64,000 nt of DNA from assembly GCA_038246545.1 (NCBI GenBank), contig JBBRVW010000021.1:10093-74092 (forward strand), written 5' to 3'. The position numbers and the translations under genes were made by a program. Source of the DNA: JBBRVW01 sp038246545. Lineage in GTDB: Bacteria; Actinomycetota; Actinomycetes; JACCUZ01. This document shows positions 9,801-16,070 of this stretch, one piece after another (position 1 is the first letter of the stretch; each line of letters opens with the position of its first letter). A model generated the notes under the pieces. That model saw nothing but the letters and a program-made list of their open reading frames with translations. It was not told where the DNA came from and made no database searches.

Positions 9801-9981
9801 GGGTGCTGCTGGTCGCCGGGGCGTCGGCGACGACGTTGCGCAGGACGGACTGCTCGACCGCGCGGGCGTACAGCGGGCCGAGCACCGCCGAGGCGGTGAC
9901 GACGGCGGCGAGGACGACGACGAGCAGCGCCTGCCGGGGTCGATGGCGCAGCGCGGCGACGGTCACCGACCCTGCCGCCAT
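6895..9981 (-). CDS. Large FtsX-like ABC transporter permease (1028 residues), first gene of operon
   Basis: A paralogue of the next gene with the same plan: one N-terminal helix (about residues 15-37), an extracytoplasmic domain, a central helix block with the coupling motif EIALARLRGHGVLGAGG, a second extracytoplasmic domain, and a C-terminal FtsX block containing LAGLRLVGVPSSTVRRA. The extracytoplasmic part carries a Cys pair, FACADC. The ATG at 9981 is preferred over an in-frame start at 10014 because AGGAGG lies seven bases upstream. The two permeases probably form a heterodimer served by the two ATPases downstream. Such two-permease, two-ATPase sets are known in actinobacteria but mostly uncharacterised. 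Confidence 0.87.
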   Translation of the reverse strand: MAAGSVTVAALRHRPRQALLVVVLAAVVTASAVLGPLYARAVEQSVLRNVVADAPATSSTLVVTDDSDDPTPPGGLLRVVRPELTPQFGAPVRGADVPVELRSPTGGAARARLTSRTGVCAHLDVVDGRCPRTAGEALVSARAASVLGVRTGDVLPVRAGDPAAGGVSSQVTVVGTYGPLDATSRYWAGRARPPVTARPTQDTAVVRTVDDVLTPWATLAGEPWPDLRTHLDVPLLADRLTLDDLPRVQAVTRDVDDQVRTLGGSAVSPVNALLESTSGQRDQARTVIPLLAVQLAVLGIVVLAFVCAAATEQRRPEIALARLRGHGVLGAGGMLLRELGVLVVAGGVLGTGLGWLVAEGAAHWWLEPGVRPEAREPVALAAAASVAAGLLAIVATGAPTLRQPLTALLRRVPPRSSTLQVGLVEGAVAAAAVAGLVTLLSGAGGGISLLAPGLLAIAGGLLLAQATIPTAGPLARAALRGGRLSWALAGLQVARRPALRRLIAIITVACALLVFAVDAWTVSSRNRETRARVEAGAPVVLTVDATSPTALRTALLDIDPHGRSATPVVVARSATPVGPVTTAVEPAAFRRIAQWAPGTTVPSAAAIRSLQPPVVDPVPLPAGGGLAVDARWTATALDRPAGVRGNLQRLSLSVSVTPQGEETRYLDLGRLRAGQHTYRARFACADCTLTSFVVEREFGDSYPVRVALTVDQVTFGGHQVDLGPSTQEAWQVSTEQSFFTSAVVRPGPPLTIVDRESYATLEVRRGDVPALTPALMAGSLSRMFRGRPGDPASPRVAPDLSGGEHFYRVVGRLAQVPRSGPRGVITDLRSLIGASPPSGLTTTYDVWLADDDPAREARLRRQLNDHGLQVLSRDTTGDHVSAFADEGPALALRLAVLAGVVAVVLAAAVLVVGVATSGASRARDLAGLRLVGVPSSTVRRASVREHLVVAVLGVVAGTVLGLVAAQAALPDIPLFATPDRRTPLVLDPAWAAVAVTAAGSLVLLCAVSVAVGRALAAAAVPARLRDGR

Positions 9982-10147
9982 CCGTGCGCCTCCTCGACCC
10001 CCGTGCCGACGCACCGGGGCTCCGGGTGGAGACGCTGTTCAGCCCGGGAGCCAGTGCCCTGACACGCTGCCGCACCCGCCGGGCCGGTGCCGAGAGCGGG
10101 GGCCCGATCGTGACGGAATCGTTGCGCCACGATCACCAGCTGTCACA

Positions 10148-10174
10148 GCCCCCCGCCCCCCCGCCCCCCCGCCC
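10148..10174. repeat. C-tract cluster (G-quadruplex-capable on minus strand)
   Basis: Three runs of six or seven C separated by single G bases, ending in a CCC run, form an almost pure C/G low-complexity tract. The minus strand, which is the coding strand for the permease operon and the WXG100 gene, therefore holds four G-runs of three or more with one-base spacers, the classic G-quadruplex pattern. It lies between the WXG100 stop and the permease start. Confidence 0.6.
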
Positions 10175-10177
10175 ACC

Positions 10178-10232
10178 GGTGATCCACAGCGGATCCATGG
10201 GAAGAAGTCCAACAGATCCGCTCTGGATCACC
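10178..10232. terminator. 18-bp inverted repeat downstream of the WXG100 gene
   Basis: GGTGATCCACAGCGGATC (10178-10195) and GATCCGCTCTGGATCACC (10215-10232) are inverted copies with one mismatch and a 19-base loop. The position, just after the leftward WXG100 gene and before the permease operon, suits a factor-independent terminator. It could also be a dispersed palindromic element, since no U-tract follows. Confidence 0.5.
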
Positions 10233-10260
10233 CGGCCCGGACGCGTGGCCGGCGGTGGGG

Positions 10261-10551
10261 TCAGCCGCTGAAGCTGCTGGCGATCCGACGCTCGGCGTCG
10301 TCGTAGCCCTGGCCGGCCTGCGAGAGCAGCTGGCTGATGCCGGCCAGCGCCTGCTGCAGGCCGTTGGCATTGCGGTTCCAGTCCTCGTACAGCAAGTGGA
10401 ACCGCTCCTGTGCGGCGCCGCTCCAGGTGCCGCTGATCGGCAGCACCTTGCTGCGCAGGCCGCCGAGCTCGGACTCGATGGAGCCCGCCGTGCCGTTGAC
10501 CTGCTGGGACAGCGAGAGCAGCTCGGCCGGGGTGACGCGGAACGCGGTCAT
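10261..10551 (-). CDS. WXG100 family (ESAT-6-like) protein
   Basis: A 96-residue helical-hairpin protein of the type secreted by type VII (Esx) systems. The turn motif WSG is present in GTWSGAAQERF (about residues 42-52), and the C-terminal secretion signature Y-x-x-x-D/E is seen as YDDAE. Hydrophobic residues recur at helical spacing on both sides of the turn. A strong ribosome site (AGGAGGTCACCC before ATG) fixes the start. No partner WXG100 gene, EccC ATPase or other Esx component lies nearby, so it is an orphan that would be exported by machinery encoded elsewhere, or act as a homodimer. An inverted repeat follows its stop. Confidence 0.88.
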   Translation of the reverse strand: MTAFRVTPAELLSLSQQVNGTAGSIESELGGLRSKVLPISGTWSGAAQERFHLLYEDWNRNANGLQQALAGISQLLSQAGQGYDDAERRIASSFSG

Positions 10552-10739
10552 GGGTGACCTCCTGGATGAGTACGTCGGGTGCAGACGAACCTATGGAGAT
10601 CGCCCCGACCGGCCGCGAAGTTATGCACAACCCGCGCCCGCGCCCGGAGGATGGTCGTTGGCGACCTTCGACGACAACTCGCCGGGAGCAACCTCGGTGT
10701 GTCGTCGCGCAACGTCGCACACGAGCCGTCGGGCGGCGG

Positions 10740-11096
10740 TCAGCGGTCGAGGGCGCCGACGGGGGCGACGACCAGGCCGACCTCCTCGCACACCCAGTGC
10801 GGGTCCTCGCCGAGGTCGGGGGCCACCCGCAGCTCGTGCGGCGCCGGGTCGTCGTCGTCCAGGTCGTGCGGCGCCGTGCACAGCGGCCACCGGCCCACCT
10901 GCTCGAGCAGCGCCTCCTGCACGTCCTGGGCCACCAGGCAGGCGACGAACGGCGCGCCGTCGGGCCACTGGTCGACCCACCAGCGGCGCGCGGTGAGGAC
11001 CTCGTCGACCACGGAGACGGTCGCGGCGTTGTCGAGCCCGCGGGCGGCGAGGTCGTGCAGTACCCGGGCACGGGCCTCGAGCAGCGGGTCGGTCAC
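10740..11096 (-). CDS. Hypothetical protein (118 residues)
   Basis: Not recognised with certainty. It is an acidic soluble protein with no signal peptide or membrane segment. It contains a Trp/Cys/His-containing C-terminal part (RWPLCTAPHDLDDDDPAPHELRVAP, then HWVCEE) that could bind a metal, although only two cysteines are present. Codon use is like its neighbours and the frame is clean. It is transcribed divergently from the DUF4031 gene that begins 33 bases away. Confidence 0.6.
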   Translation of the reverse strand: MTDPLLEARARVLHDLAARGLDNAATVSVVDEVLTARRWWVDQWPDGAPFVACLVAQDVQEALLEQVGRWPLCTAPHDLDDDDPAPHELRVAPDLGEDPHWVCEEVGLVVAPVGALDR

Positions 11097-11128
11097 CCGC
11101 CCATCATCCGCTGCGCCAGGATCAGGGC

Positions 11129-11389
11129 ATGGCGATCCTCGTCGACACGCCCATCTGGCCGTTCCGCGACCGGCTCTGGTGCCACCTCGTGAGCGACACG
11201 TCGTACGACGAGCTGCACGCCGTCGCCGAGCAGCTGGGGATCCCGCGGCGCGGCTTCCAGGGCGACCACTACGACCTGCCCGCGGAGCTGCGGGCCGCGG
11301 CCATCGCGCTCGGCGCGCAGCCGGTGACCGGCCGTGAGCTCATCACCCGGCTGCGGGCGTCGGGCCTGCGCCGCCCGCACCGGAACTAG
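11129..11389 (+). CDS. DUF4031 domain-containing protein
   Basis: An 86-residue protein matching the DUF4031 pattern through its whole length: an N-terminal ILVDTPIWPF, the segment HLVSDTSYDELHAVAEQLGIPRRGFQGDHYDLP, and a GRELITRLRASGL C-terminus. The family is widespread in actinobacteria and its function is unknown. The conserved Asp and His residues suggest an enzymatic or metal-binding role, but this is inference. The gene ends four bases inside the convergent downstream gene. Confidence 0.85.
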   Translation: MAILVDTPIWPFRDRLWCHLVSDTSYDELHAVAEQLGIPRRGFQGDHYDLPAELRAAAIALGAQPVTGRELITRLRASGLRRPHRN

Positions 11390-11799
11390 CTGCGGGGACG
11401 GGGCGGGAGCATCCGGGCCAGTGCCTCGGCCAGGGCGCGCACCGCGTCGGCCAGGTCGGGACCGGTGATCGCCCCGGCCAGGTCCGGCTCTGCGTGCTCC
11501 CGGGCCCAGCGCGCGACATCGGTGCCCTCGAGGTCGGCCCGTCGTGTCCCGGTGACGAGGTCGTGGTGAACCCACAGGTCGATGCAGGGCACCCGCTGGT
11601 CGCCGTAGTCCGACGCCAGCTCTGGAAAGCTCGAGGTGAACGGCTCCGGACCCGCCTCGTAGAGCACCGCGTCGACGTTGCGGCCGCCATCGGTGGTGCG
11701 TCCCGCGCTGTGGAACGCAAAGCCGACCACCGTGACCGCCGGCAGGACGTGGGCGTCGAGCAGGGCGACCGGGCCCGGGTCGGCGCTGTCAGCGGACAC
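11386..11799 (-). CDS. Hypothetical protein (137 residues)
   Basis: I do not recognise the family. It is a soluble protein with no signal or membrane segments. The central part (IDLWVHHDLVTGTRRADLEGTDVARWAREH) is compact and globular-looking, and the C-terminus is an Ala/Leu-rich helix. The GTG start at 11799 is supported by GGGAGGAGGG just upstream. It converges on the DUF4031 gene with a four-base overlap of stop regions. Confidence 0.6.
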   Translation of the reverse strand: MSADSADPGPVALLDAHVLPAVTVVGFAFHSAGRTTDGGRNVDAVLYEAGPEPFTSSFPELASDYGDQRVPCIDLWVHHDLVTGTRRADLEGTDVARWAREHAEPDLAGAITGPDLADAVRALAEALARMLPPRPRS

Positions 11800-11855
11800 C
11801 GCTCCCTCCTCCCGGGACGCGGTCCGACGCTACCCGGGTGCTGCTGGTCAGGCGC

Positions 11856-12350
11856 TTACGGAGCACCGGCGCCGAACGGCGGCGGCCCGAGGATCTCGAT
11901 GCCGCCGCAGCGGGCGGCCGCCGCGCGCACCAGGTCGAAGTCGACCTCGCGCTCGGTCCCGGCCGTGAGCGGCAGCGGGGCCCCCAGGTAGCACTCCTGG
12001 CAGGTGCCGGGCGTGTGCAGGGTGAGGATGGTGGCGGTCGCGGACGTCACCAGGAACGCGTGCGGGACCCCGTGCGGTGCCAGCACGAGCGACCCGGTCC
12101 CGGCCAGGTGCTCGGCGCCGTCCAGGTGCACGAGGATCTCGCCGTCCACGACGTAGAGCGACTCGTCGGCGGGGTGCGTGTGCAGCGGGGTGCACTTGCC
12201 GCCGGCCATGACGTCGGAGAACAGCAGGTATGCGCCGCCGGTGTCCTCGGCCCGGGCCAGCCAGGTGTGCTCGCCGCCGCCGTGGAACCAGCGGCGCTCG
12301 GCCTCCTCGGGGCGGTGCACGAACGCGGTCGGGGTGGCGGTCACGGACAT
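11856..12350 (-). CDS. Cupin domain protein
   Basis: A 164-residue single-domain cupin. Cupin motif 1 is recognisable as PLHTHPADESLYVVDGE (about residues 54-70, with His-x-His and Glu ligands) and motif 2 as LVLAPHGVPHAF (about 88-99), so a metal site is likely. Two cysteines (TCQECYLG) lie in the later part. It is divergently transcribed from a TetR-family gene, with about 60 bases between the starts that hold repeated AGTACCG elements. It is therefore the likely target of that regulator. Candidate roles are a dioxygenase or isomerase acting on a small molecule that the regulator senses. Confidence 0.85.
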   Translation of the reverse strand: MSVTATPTAFVHRPEEAERRWFHGGGEHTWLARAEDTGGAYLLFSDVMAGGKCTPLHTHPADESLYVVDGEILVHLDGAEHLAGTGSLVLAPHGVPHAFLVTSATATILTLHTPGTCQECYLGAPLPLTAGTEREVDFDLVRAAAARCGGIEILGPPPFGAGAP

Positions 12351-12370
12351 GGTGCCTCCGGGGTTTCGTG

Positions 12371-12407
12371 GTACCGAAGTACCGCGAAGACACTCCAGTA
12401 CCGTGAA
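12371..12407. promoter_or_regulatory. Candidate TetR operator: repeated AGTACCG(C/T)GAA
   Basis: GTACCG occurs three times, at 12371, 12379 and 12398. Two longer direct copies, AGTACCGCGAA (12378-12388) and AGTACCGTGAA (12397-12407), start 19 bases apart. The array fills the gap between the divergent cupin and TetR genes and runs into the first candidate GTG of the TetR gene. Divergent control by the neighbouring TetR protein is a family habit; binding itself is inference. Confidence 0.5.
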
Positions 12408-12411
12408 CGTC

Positions 12412-13056
12412 GTGTCAACCCCCTACATCGAGTCCGGTCGGGCGTCGCAGAAGCGGCGGACCCACGGCGCGCTGGTGTCGGCTACCCGGCAGCTGGTGGC
12501 CGACGGCCGCACGCCGACCGTCGAGCAGGCGGCCGAGGCAGCGGGTGTCTCGCGGACCACCGCCTACCGCTACTTCCCGGACCAACGGTCGCTGCTGCTG
12601 GCGGCACACCCGGAGACGGGGACGACGAGCCTGCTCGGTGCCGACCCCCCCGACGACGTGGCCGACCGGCTGGATGCCGTGATCACCCGGTTCACCTGGC
12701 TCATCGTCGACACCGAGGCCGCGCAGCGCACGATGCTCCGGGTCACCCTCGAGCCGGGGCCGGCCGAGCGCGCACCGCTGCCGCTGCGCCAGGGCCGGGC
12801 GATCGGCTGGATCGCCGAGGCGCTGCACCCGCTTGTCGGCGAGCTCGGGGAGGCCGCTGTGCATCGGCTGGTGCTGGCGATCCGGAGCGCGACCGGCATC
12901 GAGGCACTGGTGTGGCTCACGGACGTCGGCGGCCTGTCGCCGACCGGGGCAGCGGAGATGATGCGGTGGTCCGCGCGGTCGATGCTCGACGCCGCTTTGG
13001 CGGGGGACCCTCCTCCGGTCAGCACCCGTCGCCGAGGTCGCGCAGCTCGGCGGTGA
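12412..13056 (+). CDS. TetR/AcrR family transcriptional regulator
   Basis: About 214 residues. The N-terminal HTH is clear: LVADGRTPTVEQAAEAAGVSRTTAYRYFPDQRSLLLAA (about residues 24-61) matches the TetR DNA-binding signature. The rest is an all-helical ligand-binding domain. GTG at 12412 is taken as the start; an in-frame GTG at 12403 is possible but falls inside the repeated operator-like element. It is divergent from the cupin gene, which it probably represses together with itself. The last 38 bases overlap the convergent HD-domain gene, and the Arg-rich final residues (RRRGRAARR) come from that overlap. Confidence 0.85.
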   Translation: MSTPYIESGRASQKRRTHGALVSATRQLVADGRTPTVEQAAEAAGVSRTTAYRYFPDQRSLLLAAHPETGTTSLLGADPPDDVADRLDAVITRFTWLIVDTEAAQRTMLRVTLEPGPAERAPLPLRQGRAIGWIAEALHPLVGELGEAAVHRLVLAIRSATGIEALVWLTDVGGLSPTGAAEMMRWSARSMLDAALAGDPPPVSTRRRGRAARR

Positions 13057-13669
13057 CGTTGGCGCGGGCGGCCCGCTCCCACCTCGCGTGCCCGTGCCCG
13101 GTGTGGAACAGCGCCTGCCGCTTCATCAGTCTCGCGAGAACCGCCGCCCGGCCGGCCGCGAACGCAGCGTCGTCGACGTGCGCGTACTCGCGGCGGACGC
13201 CCTCGACGTACGACGCGTAGCGCAGGCCGTTGGACGCGAGGATCGCGAGGTCGGCGTCGCACAGGACGGCGCCGTTCGCGTCGCCGGGCGCGACGTCGTG
13301 GGTCGCGGTGAGGCGCACCAGCCGCGCCGCCTCCGCGACCAGCGCGGGAGGGAGGTCCAGCCCGCTGAGCGACGTGGTCGCCAGCTCGGCGCTGTGCTCC
13401 TCGTTGTCGCCTGCGGTGGGGTCGTAGACGGCGTCGTGGAACCATGCGGCCAGCCGGACCGCGTCGGCGTCGAAGGCCTCCCCCTCGAGGACGCCGACCC
13501 GGGCCAGCACCTCGTCGAGGTGCGCCAGGTCGTGGTAACCGCGGTGCGGCTCGGCCCACCGGCCGAGCAGGGCTGCACCCGCTCCCGCGACGTCACCGCG
13601 TGCCCCGAGCCGGCGGCACAGCTCGAGCCAGTCGACGGCGAGGTGCCGCACCGGGGACACCTCAGGCAC
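13019..13669 (-). CDS. HD superfamily metal-dependent phosphohydrolase
   Basis: A 216-residue protein of the predicted HD phosphohydrolase group COG4339. The N-terminal YHDLAHLDEVL supplies the first histidine, the HD dyad is in WFHDAVYD (about residues 74-81), and later Asp/His residues (ATHD, CDADLA) complete a metal site. The substrate is unknown; nucleotide or phosphoester hydrolysis is expected from the family. Its GTG start overlaps the end of the HelD-like gene by eight bases, so the two form an operon. Its 3' end overlaps the convergent TetR gene. Confidence 0.82.
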   Translation of the reverse strand: MPEVSPVRHLAVDWLELCRRLGARGDVAGAGAALLGRWAEPHRGYHDLAHLDEVLARVGVLEGEAFDADAVRLAAWFHDAVYDPTAGDNEEHSAELATTSLSGLDLPPALVAEAARLVRLTATHDVAPGDANGAVLCDADLAILASNGLRYASYVEGVRREYAHVDDAAFAAGRAAVLARLMKRQALFHTGHGHARWERAARANVTAELRDLGDGC

Positions 13670-15809
13670 CCAGCTCGTCGGGCAACGGCCGCGCGTGCAC
13701 GACGGTCAGGCCCGACACCGCGCGGGTGAGCACCACGTAGAGCCGGCGCAGCCCCTGCCAGGTGGAGGGCTCGCCGTCGACGATGGCCGCGGGCTCCACC
13801 ACCACGACGTGGTCGTACTCCAGCCCCTTGGCGAGCGAGGCCGGCACCACGACGACGCGTGCACCGGTGGCGTCGCGACCCAGGACGTCGTGCGGCTGGG
13901 CCAGGGCGTCGGAGAAGGCGTCGACGTCGCGGTCGGCGACCACGACGCCGACCGAGCCCGGCTCGCCGAGCACCCGGCGTACCTCCGCGGCGGCGGTGCC
14001 GACGACGTCGGCCGCGGCGACGACGTCGAGCCGGCCGTCGTTCTCCCGGACGGACTCCGGCGCGCTGACACCGGGCGCGATGTGTGGGAGCAGCCGGGCG
14101 GCGAACTCGATGACGGCCGCCGGGACGCGGTAGCCGCGGGAGAGGACCTCGACGTGCGCGCCGGGCTTCCCGAGATGGAGCAGGGTCTGGTCCCAGTCGG
14201 CCGTCGCCCACGGGGTGGTGCCCTGGGCGATGTCGCCGAGCACGGTGGCGGCCGCGGTGGAGCAGCGCCGTCCCACCGCGCGCAGCTGCATCGGCGACAG
14301 GTCCTGCGCCTCGTCGAGCACCACGTGGCCCAGGCTGGGCACCCGCTCGACGAGGTCGGCGGCCTCGTCGACCAGGACGGCGTCGGCGAGCGACCACCGC
14401 GCGGACCTCGGCCCGCGCGCCGGCTTCGCCCACAGCAGCGCCGCCTGCTCGTCGGCGTCGAGGACGCCATCGGCGGCGCGCGCCAGCACGCCCGGGTCCG
14501 ACAGCAGCGCCAGCACGACGCGGACCGGGTCGACGGCCGGCCACAGGGCGTCGACCGCCTTGCGCACCGGAGAGCTGCGCGCGACCGAGTCCTGCACCCG
14601 GTCGTCGGGAGCCTCCCCGGCCGCCTCCATCTTGGTGAGCACCGCGTGCGCCAGCCGCTGCGCGAGCATCGCCCGCGCGGAGCCGTACCGGACGTCGCGG
14701 GTCCGCAGCTCGGCAACGATCTCGGCCAGCTCGTGGGCCGGCACCCGCCACCGCCGCGACCCGGTCGTCAGCACCACCGGCTCGGTCGGCTCGGCCAGCC
14801 CGGCGTGCACGGCGCTCTCGAGCACCCTCGCCATCCGCGGGTCGCCCTTGAGGGTCGCCACGTCGGGGTCGTCCGTGCCGCGCAGCTCGACCCGGTCGCC
14901 GACCAGCTGGTCGAGGGTGAGCTGCCGGACGTGGACCTCGCCGAGCGCCGGCAGGACCGCGGAGATGTAGCCGAGGAACGCGGTGTTCGGCCCGACGACG
15001 AGGACGCCGCCGCGGCGCAGCCGGTCGCGGTGCGTGTAGAGCAGGTACGCCGCGCGGTGCAGGCCTACGGCGGTCTTGCCGGTGCCGGGTGCGCCCTGCA
15101 CGCAGATCGTCTCGGTGACGTCGGCGCGCACGATGACGTCCTGCTCCGGCTGGATCGTCGCGACGATGTCGCGCATCGGCCCGACGCGTGGCTTCTCGAT
15201 CTCCGCGGCGAGGATCCGGCTGCGGCCGGTCCGCTCGCCGGCGTCGAGCAGGTGCTCGTCCTCGTAGGCCGTGATCCGGCCACGGTCGAAGCCGAACCGC
15301 CGGCGCAGACCCACGTGCATCGGCTCGGTGCGGGTCGCCCGGTAGAACGGCGTCGACACGTCGGCGCGCCAGTCGACCACCACCGGGTCGCCCGCGTCGT
15401 CGTGCACGTGGCGGCGTCCGATGTAGAAGCGCTCGTCGCCGTGCTCGGAGGTCTCGGCGAGGTCGAGCCGGCCGAAGAACAGCGGGGTCTCGGGGTCGTC
15501 GGTGAGTGCCTGCACCCTCGTGTGGAGGGACGACGCGAGGTAGGCCTCGGAGACGGCGTCGCCGCCGCGCACGTCGAGGGCGAGGGTGGCGTCGCGCATC
15601 GCGGCCAGGTCGGCGCGGGCAGCCGCGAGGTAGGCCTGCTCGGCGACGAGCGCGTCGCCGGTGGGGGTCGCGGGGTGGCCGGTGGTAGTCGGACGGCTCG
15701 TGGTGGTCGGACCGCTCGTGGTGGTCGGACCGCTCGTGGTGGTCGGACGGCTCGTGGTGGTCGGACGGCTCGTGGTCAGCTCCGTCGGGATCGGGGGTCC
15801 TGCGGGCAC
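13662..15809 (-). CDS. HelD/HelR-like superfamily 1 ATPase (RNA polymerase recycling)
   Basis: A UvrD-like SF1 protein of about 715 residues. It has Walker A GAPGTGKTA followed by LHRAAYLLY (from residue 239), Walker B VVLDEAQDLSPMQ, the motif SRGYRVP, and a C-terminal RRLYVVLTRA. The N-terminal AEQAYLAAARADLAAMR helix fits the HelD coiled coil that enters the secondary channel. In mycobacteria and Streptomyces such proteins remove stalled or rifampicin-bound RNA polymerase. The GTG at 15809 is the only plausible start near the domain. It adds a Thr/Ser/Pro-rich tail of about 45 residues encoded by an 18-bp minisatellite. It is coupled to the HD hydrolase downstream. Confidence 0.82.
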   Translation of the reverse strand: MPAGPPIPTELTTSRPTTTSRPTTTSGPTTTSGPTTTSRPTTTGHPATPTGDALVAEQAYLAAARADLAAMRDATLALDVRGGDAVSEAYLASSLHTRVQALTDDPETPLFFGRLDLAETSEHGDERFYIGRRHVHDDAGDPVVVDWRADVSTPFYRATRTEPMHVGLRRRFGFDRGRITAYEDEHLLDAGERTGRSRILAAEIEKPRVGPMRDIVATIQPEQDVIVRADVTETICVQGAPGTGKTAVGLHRAAYLLYTHRDRLRRGGVLVVGPNTAFLGYISAVLPALGEVHVRQLTLDQLVGDRVELRGTDDPDVATLKGDPRMARVLESAVHAGLAEPTEPVVLTTGSRRWRVPAHELAEIVAELRTRDVRYGSARAMLAQRLAHAVLTKMEAAGEAPDDRVQDSVARSSPVRKAVDALWPAVDPVRVVLALLSDPGVLARAADGVLDADEQAALLWAKPARGPRSARWSLADAVLVDEAADLVERVPSLGHVVLDEAQDLSPMQLRAVGRRCSTAAATVLGDIAQGTTPWATADWDQTLLHLGKPGAHVEVLSRGYRVPAAVIEFAARLLPHIAPGVSAPESVRENDGRLDVVAAADVVGTAAAEVRRVLGEPGSVGVVVADRDVDAFSDALAQPHDVLGRDATGARVVVVPASLAKGLEYDHVVVVEPAAIVDGEPSTWQGLRRLYVVLTRAVSGLTVVHARPLPDELGA
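15682..15771. repeat. 18-bp tandem repeat, five units, in frame with the HelD-like gene
   Basis: Five consecutive units of the pattern GTGGTGGTCGGACCGCTC (plus strand), differing at one or two positions, occupy 15682-15771, and a partial sixth follows. Eighteen bases equal six codons, so unit-number changes keep the frame. On the coding strand each unit gives a Thr-Thr-Ser-Arg/Gly-Pro-Thr hexapeptide near the N-terminus of the HelD-like protein. Confidence 0.9.
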
Positions 15810-16070
15810 GCGGCAGCACGCCTCTCGTCTCGTCGGCAGCGCAGCGGCTGCCGAGGTCGTCGCTCGGCTCGTCGGGAAAGGGGGCGCAGCAGGGTACTCC
15901 GTCAGGTGGGCGACGCGGTAGGTCCGAGCCGGCCACCGGCGACGATGGCCGGTGACCGCCTGCCGACCCCCGATGACGCAGCGAAGTCGCCCTTGCCAGA
16001 AGACATCAAGGGGGGCAAATTGACCCCGCAGTCGTCGAGGAGACCCCTCGGCCGCATATCTGGAGGCGCC

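Noticed and set aside
7345..10062. A 905-codon plus-strand frame opposite the FtsX permease.
   Set aside because: Arg/Gly/Asp-rich low-complexity translation with no motif. High-GC coding strands routinely keep the antisense frame open, and the minus-strand permease is clearly the gene.
10179..10190. TGATCCACA as a DnaA box.
   Set aside because: It is a single imperfect match that forms part of the 18-bp inverted repeat, with no cluster of boxes or dnaA/dnaN genes nearby.
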